Part shown: one piece after another, positions 18,474 to 26,904 of the stretch
Numbering within the stretch: the first letter of the stretch is position 1
How the letters are laid out: each line of letters starts with the position of its first letter
Virus record (IMG/VR): IMGVR_UViG_3300031963_000795
Location: 1-26,904 of that record
Length of the DNA: 26,904 nt
DNA from: a virus
Strand: one strand, 5' to 3'
Notes under the pieces: model-generated
What the model saw: the letters and a program-made list of their open reading frames with translations, nothing else
What the model was told of the DNA's origin: nothing
Database searches by the model: none
Made by a program: the position numbers and the translations under genes

Positions 18474-20446
18474 TGTTCGCTGTCCGACCCCCTGCGCCTG
18501 TTGCTCCTGCACTGACGCTGGAGGGGCAGCCGACTGTCCCGCAAACGGGCAAGATTTCGCAGTCTGCGCGGCCGATCCGGTTCCTTCAGCCGCGCACGAT
18601 CAATGAGGTGACCTGGGTCCGCGTGGACAACGGCGGCAGCGGGTACGCGACGGCGCCTACCGTGTCATTCACTGGTGGCGGCGGGTCCGGTGCTACGGCT
18701 GTAGCCCGCATCCGTGGCGGTGCGGTGCAGTGCGTTGCGGTGACGAATCACGGCAGCGGGTACACAAGCGCTCCGACTGTGGTTTTCACGGGTGGCGGCG
18801 GGTCCAGTGCGGCAGCTACCGCAATTCGCCTCGATCCGCTGGCGTTCGCTCAAGCTGCAAGCGCTACGGATCTTGTCTGGTACTACCCGGGCGGCTCCTA
18901 CACGATGGGCAATGCGTTTCTTGCGGCTGGCATCAGCGTGCAGGAGAGCATAAACGGGCTGGTTGACCGGATCGCCTCGCCCTCGGCGGCTGCTGTGTCA
19001 TGGGACGGCCAACCTGTGCCCGTGGCCTGGCTCATGCCGAGTGAGCGGGCTTTCGGGGCCAGCTATCGCAGTGGCTACCTTGCACTGAAGCGCACCGAGG
19101 CGGCGGGGTTGACCACGGCGACGGCTGCGCACTATGACGACCCGGCGCCTGACCTGTCGGCACTGCGGGCGCGAGACACAAGCCGCACGGGTGGGCCGTT
19201 CGATGCCGAGACGCTGGCCGGCTTCAATCCCGGGTACGTCGGCGTGATGCAGGGCGCAGGCATCACGCAGGACGCGTGGAACTGGACGACCAAGGATTGG
19301 GTCACGACGACCGGCAACTGGGCCACGAACTACAGCACGGCGCCAAGCTGGGCAGCGTTTCAGGCTCACCTACGGGCCGGCATTGTCGCGCTGCATCAGG
19401 CGCTGCGGTCGTCCTACCCGTCCGTCGTGCGCTACGTGAGCGGGAACACCTACGACCCGATGCCGCGGATCGACTACAGCGGCTATCTCGTGCGGGCGTT
19501 CGATGTCGGCATGTTCGAGACGGATGCCGACAACTGGTCTACCCGCGTGATCGAAGGCACGCCGCTGGACTACGCGCAGCGTTTCACGCGGCTGTGGGTC
19601 AACATCAAAACGGTTACGGGCTGTGGCGTCGATTGCATGCCGCATCTTCAGCCGATGCGCAACGACGAGACCTACACGAGCACGCGGGCGCAGCGGATCG
19701 CCGTCCTACTTCAGCAGTACGCGCTGGCCTACGCTCTCGGGGGTCGCCCTCTCTACCCGTGCGACACGTACCTAGAGCCGTGGACTGCTGGGCAGAATGA
19801 ACGGTGGTTTGCCGAGGCTGGCGACGGGTTCATTCCGCTGAACAACATGGTCAAGGACTACCCGTTTTTGTTTGACGGGACAACCGATCACGGGGCGCTG
19901 CTGCTGGCGTGCGATGTTGAAACGAACGATAACCGCGCGGTCAATTCAAGCGGCATCCTTGGGTGGGCTGATGCGTGCCTGCGCAATGCGGTCCCGGCGA
20001 TCCTCTACCCTCTCAATGGCGGATACGCACGTCGGACTGACCTGGAGGCCCAGGCGATTCGCGTGGTGGACTGTTCGACTCCTAGCACGGTGACTGGCGC
20101 ACTGTCCACGCTGCCGAACTATCGCACGCTCGCCAATCAGCCGGTTACAAGCTGGTCGCAGTGGTCTGCCGCAAAGCTGACCGGCACTTTTACCGACGTT
20201 TTCGTGATCCCGCGCGTCAAGGATGGCGCCACGGTCCTGCATATCGTGAACATGGACGGCGCGACGCGAGCCGGGCTCACGCTGTCGGTGCAACAGTGGG
20301 CATTGCCTAACCGGCAACTGAGCCGCGTTCGCTGGTTTGAGCCAGGCCAAGCGGTTCAGGAGCTATCAGCCGCAGCCGGCACGACCGGCCTAACGCTGAC
20401 GCTGCCGACGCTCTCCGTTTGGGCTGTCATTCTCATCGAAGCGTGA
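18473..20446 (+). CDS. large tail/receptor-type protein with glycosidase-like domain
   Basis: The protein has 657 residues. Residues ~48-118 hold two copies of a Gly-rich unit ([17 protein letters not shown] and [17 protein letters not shown]) found in phage tail proteins. The middle ([39 protein letters not shown] and [17 protein letters not shown]) resembles TIM-barrel glycoside hydrolases. The C terminus is β-sandwich-like ([23 protein letters not shown]). A role in binding or cutting host surface polysaccharide is inferred; the family is not identified with certainty. Location between portal and scaffold is unusual for a receptor-type protein. Confidence 0.66.
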   Translation: MFAVRPPAPVAPALTLEGQPTVPQTGKISQSARPIRFLQPRTINEVTWVRVDNGGSGYATAPTVSFTGGGGSGATAVARIRGGAVQCVAVTNHGSGYTSAPTVVFTGGGGSSAAATAIRLDPLAFAQAASATDLVWYYPGGSYTMGNAFLAAGISVQESINGLVDRIASPSAAAVSWDGQPVPVAWLMPSERAFGASYRSGYLALKRTEAAGLTTATAAHYDDPAPDLSALRARDTSRTGGPFDAETLAGFNPGYVGVMQGAGITQDAWNWTTKDWVTTTGNWATNYSTAPSWAAFQAHLRAGIVALHQALRSSYPSVVRYVSGNTYDPMPRIDYSGYLVRAFDVGMFETDADNWSTRVIEGTPLDYAQRFTRLWVNIKTVTGCGVDCMPHLQPMRNDETYTSTRAQRIAVLLQQYALAYALGGRPLYPCDTYLEPWTAGQNERWFAEAGDGFIPLNNMVKDYPFLFDGTTDHGALLLACDVETNDNRAVNSSGILGWADACLRNAVPAILYPLNGGYARRTDLEAQAIRVVDCSTPSTVTGALSTLPNYRTLANQPVTSWSQWSAAKLTGTFTDVFVIPRVKDGATVLHIVNMDGATRAGLTLSVQQWALPNRQLSRVRWFEPGQAVQELSAAAGTTGLTLTLPTLSVWAVILIEA

Positions 20447-20471
20447 CACGCAACGGTGAAAGCGATAGTAT
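20443..20471 (+). promoter_or_regulatory. candidate late promoter before scaffold/coat
   Basis: GTGACA (20443-20448, five of six) is followed after 17 bp by TAGTAT (20466-20471, four of six), in the 118-bp gap before the scaffold gene. It could raise expression of scaffold and coat, which are needed in high copy. No experimental support. Confidence 0.45.
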
Positions 20472-20564
20472 GCACTCACTTCTCGCCTCGCTGACACCCA
20501 GCAGCGAACCAGGCGCAATCGGGAGCCTACCGATGGGCGTAAACACCGGGCAGGAGATCGCTCA

Positions 20565-21383
20565 ATGAGCGCGCAGGAAACCGAAGTCGAAGTGGTCGAA
20601 CGGCCGAATGTCACGGTCTTGGACACGTTGGAGCACCCAAAGCCTGAAGAGGCCAAGGCGCCCGAAGTGGTCGAGGAGCCGGCAGAGGTCGCGACCCCCG
20701 AAGCGACGGACGAAGGACAGGAACGCGACGACAAAGGACGGTTCAAGCCGAAGCTGCAAGAGCGGATCGACGAACTCACGCGGCAACGGCACGAATCACA
20801 GCGAGAAGCCGCCTACTGGCGCGGGATCGCCGAAGCAGCGCAGCCGAAAACGGCGGCGCCAGCGGAGGAGGAGCCCAAGCCTGAGGCATTCGAGGACTAC
20901 GGCGCATACGTGCGGGCACTCGCCAAATTCGAGGCCAAGGCACTTGTAAAAGCCGAGCTTGAGCAGCAGCGGGCGCAGCAAGCCCAGGAGGCGCAAGCCA
21001 CAACCTGGAAGCAGCGAGCCGAGGCAGCGAAGGCAGAGCTACCGGATTTTGAGCAAGTGATGGCGGCATCTACGGCGCCGATGACCAATGCGATGGCGGA
21101 AGTCATCAAAGGCAGCGACATCGGCCCGAAGCTGGCGTATCACCTCGCGCAAAACCCGGAGATCGCAACTCGACTTTCCCGCTTGGAACCGTTGGCCGCA
21201 GCCCGTGAACTCGGGCGCCTCGAAGTGTCCCTGTCCGCCAAACCGGAACCGATCCAGAAACGAATCACTTCTGCCCCTACCCCGCCCACAACCATTGGCT
21301 CTGGCCGCAGCACAACCGGCGACCCCGGGAAGATGAGCCAAGCCGACTACATGGCGTGGCGACAAGCCCAATTGAAGCAATGA
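20565..21383 (+). CDS. scaffolding protein
   Basis: The protein has 272 residues; an AGGAG lies eight bases before ATG 20565. It is highly charged and helical: an acidic N terminus (PEEAKAPEVVEEPAEVATPEATDEGQ, broken here by position), DDKGRFKPKLQERIDELTRQRHES, Ala/Glu/Gln-rich middle and a basic C-terminal tail with MSQADYMAWRQAQLKQ. This composition and the place between portal and coat are typical of phage scaffolds, which bind coat subunits and exit before packaging. No separate protease is seen nearby. Confidence 0.85.
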   Translation: MSAQETEVEVVERPNVTVLDTLEHPKPEEAKAPEVVEEPAEVATPEATDEGQERDDKGRFKPKLQERIDELTRQRHESQREAAYWRGIAEAAQPKTAAPAEEEPKPEAFEDYGAYVRALAKFEAKALVKAELEQQRAQQAQEAQATTWKQRAEAAKAELPDFEQVMAASTAPMTNAMAEVIKGSDIGPKLAYHLAQNPEIATRLSRLEPLAAARELGRLEVSLSAKPEPIQKRITSAPTPPTTIGSGRSTTGDPGKMSQADYMAWRQAQLKQ

Positions 21384-21393
21384 AGGACCCGAA

Positions 21394-22608
21394 ATGACCA
21401 ACGTTCTTGCTACCTCAAGCATCGTCGCGCGTGAAGCGCTGGCGGTGCTGGAGAACATGTGCAGCTTTGCACCCAACGTCAACCGTGACTGGGAAGACGA
21501 GTTCGCCGGCAACATGGCCCGCGGCTACGCGCCAGGCACCACGATCAACATCAAGAAGCCGCCGCGCTACACCTACCGCGCTGGCCGCGTCGCGGTGCCG
21601 CAGGCGACAGTGGAAAGCACGATCCCGCTGACCCTGAGCCAAGGCGGTGTGGACATCAACTTCAACAGCATCGAGCGCACGCTGTCGCTGACGCAGTTGA
21701 ACGAGAAGATGACCGCCGCAATGGCTCCGGTCGTCAACGAGATCGACCGTCAGGGTTTGAGCGTGGCTCGCTTTGCCACGTACAACTGCCTGAACGTGGC
21801 AGGCGCGCTGCCAGCGACGCAAATCGCCGCTGTGCAAGCGATGACCGACAGCAACACCCGTCTTGACATCATGGGTGCTCCCGTGAAGGACGGCCGGCGC
21901 TGCTTCGTGATGGGTCCGGCGTTCAACGGTTCGATGGTGGCAGGCTTCTCCGGTCTGTTCAACATGGCCGAGCGGGTCAACGGCCAGTACCGCACCGGCT
22001 ACATGCAAGACAGTTTCGGTCTGCGTCCGATGATGGACCAGAACGTGGACACGCACACCAACGGCGCTGCGACCGCGACCAACATCAACGGCGCGAACCA
22101 GACCGGCTCGGCGATCACGGTCGCTGCGATCACTGGCGGCACCCTGACCCGCGGCACCGTCATTCAGCTTCCGGGCGTTCAGTCGGTCAACCCTCAGAAT
22201 CGCACTGCGACCGGCGTGCCGATGGACTTCATCGTGACGGCCGATGCCCTGCTGGGTGCCACGACGATCAACGTCAGCCCGCCGCTGGTGACTTCTGGCG
22301 CGTTCCAGAACGTCAGCGCCAGCCCGACCACGGCGCAGCCCTACGTCATCGCTGGAGCGGCCTCGACGGCTTACCGCGCCAACATCGCATTCCACAAGGA
22401 TGCGTACACGCTGGCGATGGTGCCGTTGTTCCAGCCGCCTGCCCGTGGTGTGCTGTCGTCCGAGCAGATGTCGCACAACGGCTTCACGCTGCGCGTCGTC
22501 CAGTTCTATGACGGCATCAACGACAACTGCATCTTCCGTATCGACGTGCTGTTCGGGTGGGCTGCGACCTACCCCGAACTGGGCGTTCAGTACCGCACCC
22601 TTACCTAA
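21394..22608 (+). CDS. major coat protein (P22 gp5-like)
   Basis: The protein has 404 residues; AAGGA lies seven bases upstream of ATG 21394. The N-terminal helix (SIVAREALAVLENMCSFAPNVNRDWEDEF) and the strand pairs TTINIKKPPRYTYRAG and VESTIPLTLSQGGVDINF resemble P22-type coat proteins of the HK97 fold. A mid-region insert (GAATATNINGANQTGSAITVAAITGG) could be the surface-exposed insertion domain. It follows the scaffold directly. Length is close to P22 gp5 (430). Confidence 0.88.
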   Translation: MTNVLATSSIVAREALAVLENMCSFAPNVNRDWEDEFAGNMARGYAPGTTINIKKPPRYTYRAGRVAVPQATVESTIPLTLSQGGVDINFNSIERTLSLTQLNEKMTAAMAPVVNEIDRQGLSVARFATYNCLNVAGALPATQIAAVQAMTDSNTRLDIMGAPVKDGRRCFVMGPAFNGSMVAGFSGLFNMAERVNGQYRTGYMQDSFGLRPMMDQNVDTHTNGAATATNINGANQTGSAITVAAITGGTLTRGTVIQLPGVQSVNPQNRTATGVPMDFIVTADALLGATTINVSPPLVTSGAFQNVSASPTTAQPYVIAGAASTAYRANIAFHKDAYTLAMVPLFQPPARGVLSSEQMSHNGFTLRVVQFYDGINDNCIFRIDVLFGWAATYPELGVQYRTLT

Positions 22609-22620
22609 GGAGCAGCAGAA

Positions 22621-23310
22621 ATGGCTGTCACTCTTCTCCGCGCGTACTCGGGCTTTGCCTCGGGCGCGCTGGTCACGTTCGATGCGGCGACGGAAGCGGG
22701 TCTGGTTGCCCAGAACCTTGCCGTCTACACGTCCGTCCCTGCCATCAACCCGGCGCCCGCTCCCGGTGCCACTCCGACGGCGGCAATCACTGCCGGCCAG
22801 TTTGGTCCTGCGGTCGTCACCAACATCCCGATTGGCGGCTCGGCGCTGACCGGCTTCGAGACCAACGGCGTGGCTCAGACGGCGTTTGCGATCAACGTGA
22901 CCGAGATTTTCGTTCCTCACTGGAACACTTGGACCGGGGCTGCTGTGCTGAACGGGACGACCGTTGGCACCGACAGTTTCGTGCTGTGGCTGTTCAACAG
23001 CGAGGGCGACCTTCTCGCCAACACTGCGATTGCGGGCACCCTGAGCGCTGGCGCTTCGGTGTTCCAAAAGATCGCGTTCGGTGCGCCGATCACGCTGTCG
23101 CCCGGCCGCTACTTCCTGGGCTCGCAACTGAACGGCGCAACGGCGACGACCCGCCACGTGTTGGCCGCGTTCGGTGCCGAGCCCCGTTGCGGCATCGTGC
23201 CTGCATCCGCTTCGTTTGCGGCTTCGCAGACGGCGCTGAATGCTGCCGCGATCACGGTTCCCACCAGCTTCACGACGGCCCAGGCGCCGATCATGCAGCT
23301 TTACTCCTGA
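22621..23310 (+). CDS. small structural protein (decoration/head-type) with shared N-terminal module
   Basis: The protein has 229 residues; AAGGAG lies eight bases before ATG 22621. The first ~40 residues (LLRAYSGFASGALVTFDAATEAGLVAQNLAVYT) match the protein at 17625, then a Pro/Ala linker (PAINPAPAPGATPTAAI) leads to a β-rich jelly-roll-like domain (IFVPHWNTWTGAAVLNG, SFVLWLFNSEGDLLANT). This suggests a virion surface or decoration protein beside the coat. It is followed by an intrinsic terminator. No exact family is recognised. Confidence 0.68.
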   Translation: MAVTLLRAYSGFASGALVTFDAATEAGLVAQNLAVYTSVPAINPAPAPGATPTAAITAGQFGPAVVTNIPIGGSALTGFETNGVAQTAFAINVTEIFVPHWNTWTGAAVLNGTTVGTDSFVLWLFNSEGDLLANTAIAGTLSAGASVFQKIAFGAPITLSPGRYFLGSQLNGATATTRHVLAAFGAEPRCGIVPASASFAASQTALNAAAITVPTSFTTAQAPIMQLYS

Positions 23311-23345
23311 TGGTCTCCTCCGGCCGCCTGAAATGGCGGCACTTC

Positions 23346-23372
23346 GCCCCGGGCTTCGGCTCGGGGCTTTTT
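23346..23372 (+). terminator. intrinsic terminator after the coat module
   Basis: GCCCCGGGC-TTCG-GCTCGGGGC is a 9-bp GC-rich stem with a UUCG tetraloop and one G·U pair, followed by TTTTT. This is a textbook intrinsic terminator after the capsid genes; some readthrough is likely because essential genes follow. Confidence 0.85.
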
Positions 23373-23383
23373 GAAGGCGTCCA

Positions 23384-24079
23384 ATGAGTTCAGCCCTCGA
23401 CCTGATTCAGTCGTCCATGCGGCTTGCCGGCATCCTGGCAAGCGGCGAAACGCCGACCGCTGATGAGGCGACCGATGGACTGAAGTCATTGAACGACATC
23501 TTGGAGAACTGGTCGCTCGAAAACCTGACCGTATGGCAGGCCGACAATGAGCAGTTTGCGTTGACGCCTGGTGTGGCGACCTACACCATCGGCCCGGGTG
23601 GCGATTTCAACGCGACTCGACCTGTCCGCATCGGGCTGTCGTTCACCCGCTTGAACGGCGCAGACTTTGCCCTTGAGCAGTGGAGTCTGGACGAGTACAA
23701 CTGCGTTCCGGTTAAAGACATCGGCGGCATCCCGGAGCGGTATGTCTACCTGAATGAGTACCCGCTCGGGCAGATCATCCTGTACCCGGTGCCTGCCGCT
23801 GCGAGCACGCTGTTTCTAAACACCGACCGGGTGCTTGCGTTCCCCCTGACGCTGGCGACCACGCTATCTTTCCCCCCAGGCTACGAACGGGCGCTGCGGT
23901 ACGCGCTGGCGATCAATCTGGCCCCTGAATACGGGGTTGGTATTCCACCGGCAGTCGCTGCAATCGCCGCTGCATCGAAAGGTGACATCAAGCGAGCAAA
24001 CCGGAAGCGGGTTGTGTCTGCCTACGATCAGACCCTCCTAGGTCAGCCGGCGTTCGCCTACTGGCAACGGGGTTTTTAG
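23384..24079 (+). CDS. head-to-tail adaptor, P22 gp4-like
   Basis: The protein has 231 residues. The N-terminal helical part (LDLIQSSMRLAGILASGETPTADEATDGLKSLNDILENWS) and FALTPGVATYTIGPGGDF are the usual start of the P22 gp4 family (tail accessory factor). Later motifs NEYPLGQIILYPVP and FPPGYERALRYALAINLAPEYGV also fit. Twelve copies bind under the portal after packaging and begin closing the head. It is longer than P22 gp4 (166). The gene lies right after the terminator, so readthrough or a new promoter must serve it. Confidence 0.85.
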   Translation: MSSALDLIQSSMRLAGILASGETPTADEATDGLKSLNDILENWSLENLTVWQADNEQFALTPGVATYTIGPGGDFNATRPVRIGLSFTRLNGADFALEQWSLDEYNCVPVKDIGGIPERYVYLNEYPLGQIILYPVPAAASTLFLNTDRVLAFPLTLATTLSFPPGYERALRYALAINLAPEYGVGIPPAVAAIAAASKGDIKRANRKRVVSAYDQTLLGQPAFAYWQRGF

Positions 24080-24080
24080 C

Positions 24081-25508
24081 GTGCCGCTCGTCCCCTACGA
24101 AGGGTTTATTGGCGGCGCCTACACGGCGCGGTCTACGAATTTCGACGCCGAGACGTGCCTGAACCTGTACCCTGAGACTGCTGTTGTCGGTTCAGCCAAG
24201 AGCGTGGCCGCGCTGTATGGGACGCCTGGGTTGCAGCTATGGGCCACGCCTGCCGGGACCAATGGCGTGCGCGGCATGATCCGGTTCAACTCGTCAACGG
24301 CGTTTGTCGTGGTGGGCGATACCGTGTCGCGGCTTGCTGCTGACGGGTCATCGGTCGTCATTGGACTGGTGACGAACGGCAACAACCCGGTGAGCATGGC
24401 GAGCAACGGCATCAACGTCGTGATTGCCACAAACCCGGACATGTTCATCATCGACCCGATCCTGAACACGGTGACGGCGGTCGTTGACCCTGATTTCCTC
24501 GGCGCGGGGCAGGTGAGCTTTTTGTCGGGCTACTTTGTGTGGAACGTCCCGAACACCGGGCGCACGCAGTACAGCAACCTCTACAGCACGGACATTGAGC
24601 CGTTAAGTTTCTTTACAGCCGAAGCATCGCCAGACAACGGCGTCGGATCGATTGTCGATCACCTCGAATACTGGTATTTCAACGAAACCACGACCGAGGT
24701 CTACACGATCACCAGCGACCCCGACCAGCCGCTACAGCGCATCCAAGGCGCAGTGATTGAGCACGGTTGCGCTGCCGCGTATTCCATTGCCAAGATGGAC
24801 AACACCATTTATTGGCTCGGAGCCGACGACAACGGCCGCGGGACGGTCTGGCGCGCGACTGGTGCTTATGAGCCGCAGCGGGTGTCAACTCCGGCCATTG
24901 AATACGCCATTTCGCAGACGGCCGACTTGTCCGGGGCGGTGGCCTGGACGTATCAGCAAGAGAGCCACCCGTTCTATGTGCTGAACGTTGGCGACCGGAC
25001 GTGGTGTTTCGATCCATCCGTTGGCTTGTGGCATGAGCGGGCATGGCGAGATCCGGCAGATGGCACGCTGCACCGGCACCGGGCACAGTGTCAGATGGCG
25101 TTTGCGAATAAGACCATCGTCGGCGACTGGGCCAGCAACAAGCTGTATGTCCTTGACCTGAACACGTACACCGACAACGGCGACCAGATCGTGTCGCGTC
25201 GGACGGGTGCGTTTGTGAGCGCTCGCACGTACAACATGCTTCAGGTTGACTTCGAGACGGGCGTCGGGACGGTGACCGGGGACGGCAGCGATCCTGTCGC
25301 TTTGCTTGAGTGGAGCGACGACGGCGGCAAGAACTGGAGCAACAACCATTCGGCCAGCATCGGGAAGGTTGGTGAGTACCAACTTCGCGTAAGATGGCGG
25401 CGCCTTGGGACTCCGCGCCGCTTTGGCCTGTCTCGCGTGTTCCGGGTGACGGTGACGGACCCTGTAAAACGGGTGATGACGGGCGCCATGTTGGACATCA
25501 GCGCATGA
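24081..25508 (+). CDS. packaged-DNA stabilisation / tail hub protein, P22 gp10-like
   Basis: The protein has 475 residues (P22 gp10: 472) from GTG 24081, one base after the previous stop. The opening (VPYEGFIGGAYTARSTNFDAETCLNLYPET) and TPGLQLWATPAG match gp10-like hub proteins. The centre is repetitive β-structure (a propeller), with SIAKMDNTIYWLGADDNGRG. It assembles as a hexamer below the gp4 ring and keeps DNA inside the head. Its TGA overlaps the next ATG. Confidence 0.87.
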   Translation: MPLVPYEGFIGGAYTARSTNFDAETCLNLYPETAVVGSAKSVAALYGTPGLQLWATPAGTNGVRGMIRFNSSTAFVVVGDTVSRLAADGSSVVIGLVTNGNNPVSMASNGINVVIATNPDMFIIDPILNTVTAVVDPDFLGAGQVSFLSGYFVWNVPNTGRTQYSNLYSTDIEPLSFFTAEASPDNGVGSIVDHLEYWYFNETTTEVYTITSDPDQPLQRIQGAVIEHGCAAAYSIAKMDNTIYWLGADDNGRGTVWRATGAYEPQRVSTPAIEYAISQTADLSGAVAWTYQQESHPFYVLNVGDRTWCFDPSVGLWHERAWRDPADGTLHRHRAQCQMAFANKTIVGDWASNKLYVLDLNTYTDNGDQIVSRRTGAFVSARTYNMLQVDFETGVGTVTGDGSDPVALLEWSDDGGKNWSNNHSASIGKVGEYQLRVRWRRLGTPRRFGLSRVFRVTVTDPVKRVMTGAMLDISA

Positions 25509-26068
25509 ACCCGCAAGTCTCGCCACCGCCGCGGATCGATCTTGTTGATGCAAACGGCAAGATCACCCGGCCGTGGCGCGACTACTTTTCGTACATCGTC
25601 ACGAACGCGGCCACGCTTGCGGAAGTGCAAGCCGAGCTTGATGCGCTTGAAGCCGTGGTTGCGGCCCTGATCGAAGGGCACGTGATCGAAGACGAGGGCG
25701 TGCCACTTCCGCAACGGCCGGCGCTTGACTTCGTGGGCGCTGGCGTAACGGTGACAGATTCGGCGACCAAGACCATTGTCACGATCCCGGGCGGGAGTAG
25801 CGGAAACGCCGTGACCGTGCCCGTGGACTTTGGGGCCAGCTTCACCGACAAGGCGCAGATCGTCGTGACCGGCCTAACCTGGGTGACACCGACGACGCGC
25901 ATTGTGGCGGACGTGATGACGCCGATTGGAACGGACCCCGACGAAATGTACTTGCTCGATTTCCAGCCCGTGATTTCTGACCGCGTGGCCGGCGATGGCT
26001 TCACTCTGACGCTGTACAGCCAGCCGGAAGCGCGCGGCGTGTACGACGTTTCCTGTATCGGAGCATGA
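25505..26068 (+). CDS. tail-associated structural protein with coiled coil
   Basis: The protein has 187 residues from ATG 25505 (ATGA overlap). The N terminus (PQVSPPPRIDLVDANGKITRPWRDYFSYI) is a common phage tail-connector motif, followed by a coiled coil (LAEVQAELDALEAVVAALIEG) and a β-rich end (VTVTDSATKTIVTIPGG and onward) typical of fibre or spike modules. In this position P22 phages encode the tail needle (gp26); this protein could be functionally related, but sequence identity to gp26 is not evident. Confidence 0.66.
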   Translation: MNPQVSPPPRIDLVDANGKITRPWRDYFSYIVTNAATLAEVQAELDALEAVVAALIEGHVIEDEGVPLPQRPALDFVGAGVTVTDSATKTIVTIPGGSSGNAVTVPVDFGASFTDKAQIVVTGLTWVTPTTRIVADVMTPIGTDPDEMYLLDFQPVISDRVAGDGFTLTLYSQPEARGVYDVSCIGA

Positions 26069-26069
26069 C

Positions 26070-26904
26070 ATGGCAGGGGCAAAAATCGCACTTTCTGGCG
26101 TTGCTGGCGAGTTCCAGCAAGACGCCAACGGCAACGCGAAGGTCAACCTTCCGTTTGATGCGGACGAGGTGGGCGGCGTTGCGTTCTTCAGCGAGAACGA
26201 CGACGGCACGTTCACCGGCACCCGGCAACGGCGCAGCCCCGAGACGACGCAGGACTACCGGCTGCGGGTTGGCATCGACACCGTGTTGTTTACCGACTCG
26301 TTTAACGCGGCGGCGCAGAACACGGCAAATTGGGTCTACACGTTCGCCACGTTGACCGCTGCCCAGCCTGGCGCCGGCTCTGTGAATTTCTCGACGGTCC
26401 AAGGCACAACGAACACGCACGGCGCGTTCCTACGCACTCGGCAGTATTTCCCGCTGATCGGGACGGCTCCGGTGTCTGCCGAGTTCACCTTCGGCATGTT
26501 TACGGCGGCGCTGGTCGCCAACGAGGTTTGGCTGTGCGGCCTTGGCCTGCCCTCCGCAGCTGTGACTGAGCCGACCGATGGCGTGTTCTTGCGGCTCACT
26601 GTCGCGGGGCTGATTGGTGAGGTGCGATACAACAGCGTAACCACGCAGACCGCTGTGCTGCGGACGATGGCGCAACTGAACGTCGGCACGTTCTACAAGT
26701 TCGCCATTGTGGTCGGCGAGGGCACGGTCGAGTATTGGATGGACGACGACCTGCTAGCGACGCAGGTCGTTCCGGCAGGCAACGGGCAACCGTTTTTGCA
26801 GGCGGCGCTCCCCGCGTTCATGATGAAGTACAACACGGGCGCGGTGTCGAACACGAACACCATGCGCGTGTCTGACATCACCGTCTCGCTGATGGACTTG
26901 CAGA
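26070..26904 (+). CDS. virion surface or tail protein, 3' end beyond window
   Basis: ATG 26070 starts one base after the previous stop. At least 278 residues are encoded and the frame is still open at the window end. The start (AGAKIALSGVAGEFQQDANGN) is followed by a β-rich domain (TVLFTDSFNAAAQNTANWVYTFAT, then FLRTRQYFPLIGTAPVSAEF, VEYWMDDDLLATQVV) with the look of a concanavalin/LamG-like jelly-roll used in phage tails for binding. Function inferred from position and composition; partial. Confidence 0.66.
   Translation, partial: MAGAKIALSGVAGEFQQDANGNAKVNLPFDADEVGGVAFFSENDDGTFTGTRQRRSPETTQDYRLRVGIDTVLFTDSFNAAAQNTANWVYTFATLTAAQPGAGSVNFSTVQGTTNTHGAFLRTRQYFPLIGTAPVSAEFTFGMFTAALVANEVWLCGLGLPSAAVTEPTDGVFLRLTVAGLIGEVRYNSVTTQTAVLRTMAQLNVGTFYKFAIVVGEGTVEYWMDDDLLATQVVPAGNGQPFLQAALPAFMMKYNTGAVSNTNTMRVSDITVSLMDLQ

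Noticed and set aside
21415-23157. 580-residue leftward frame opposite the coat gene
   Set aside because: It is Arg/His-rich shadow of the coat and neighbouring coding sequence, without motifs or a ribosome site.
1-26904. CRISPR array or integron integrase
   Set aside because: No regularly spaced direct repeats with unique spacers were seen, and no tyrosine-recombinase reading frame is present; any integrase must lie outside the window or in the host.

Overview
The window is a segment of a tailed double-stranded DNA bacteriophage or prophage with a podovirus-type (P22-like) head. GC content is high, roughly 60% by eye, and many starts are GTG. Protein flavour and the style of the recombination sites suggest a betaproteobacterial (Burkholderiales/Comamonadaceae-type) host. 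That host call is inference, because no marker gene fixes it. No integrase, lysis gene or tRNA is visible.

Layout. (1) Positions 1-2100 hold leftward small accessory genes, one of them an Acb2/Tad1-type anti-defence protein. They are separated by five imperfect palindromes that look like integron attC recombination sites; the first is cut by the window edge. (2) Positions 2092-8196 hold one compact leftward early operon, mostly joined by ATGA or GTGA overlaps. It encodes an O-like replication initiator, a P-like helper, many small proteins, a single-strand annealing protein, and a Ref-like HNH protein. (3) At 8190-8250 transcription diverges. (4) Positions 8244-9810 hold a second, rightward array of small genes with three more attC-like sites and a half-site. 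(5) Positions 9841-12983 hold small rightward genes, a VRR-NUC-type nuclease, a C4-like antisense RNA with its own promoter and downstream target, a non-coding structured stretch, a divergent leftward pair with an HTH protein, and a PPC-motif protein. (6) Positions 13065-26904 hold the late genes: small and large terminase, a GNAT acetyltransferase, portal, two inserted surface or tail-type proteins, scaffold, coat, a second small structural protein, gp4-like and gp10-like head-completion proteins, and tail or surface proteins. The last one runs off the window.

The outstanding feature is the pair of attC-like arrays flanking the replication block. Each complete site has the elements of integron attC: an outer GTTRRRY/RYYYAAC pair, an inner imperfect stem, and (in the clear cases) an extra base on one arm. 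No integrase gene is present. All sites point opposite to the genes they separate. A mobile unit cut at the classical crossover would therefore carry its site upstream of its gene. In several units the site's loop supplies the start codon, and in five genes the TAA stop sits in the crossover box. This suggests a phage that exchanges small accessory genes, including an anti-CBASS/Thoeris sponge, as integron-style cassettes. The site structure is read directly from sequence; mobility is inference.

The second unusual region is 10836-11300. A consensus-like promoter precedes a roughly 73-nt RNA whose two arms are complementary to two segments just downstream. This is the logic of the P1/P7 C4 antisense RNA, but here it lies ahead of a structured, apparently non-coding stretch rather than an antirepressor gene.
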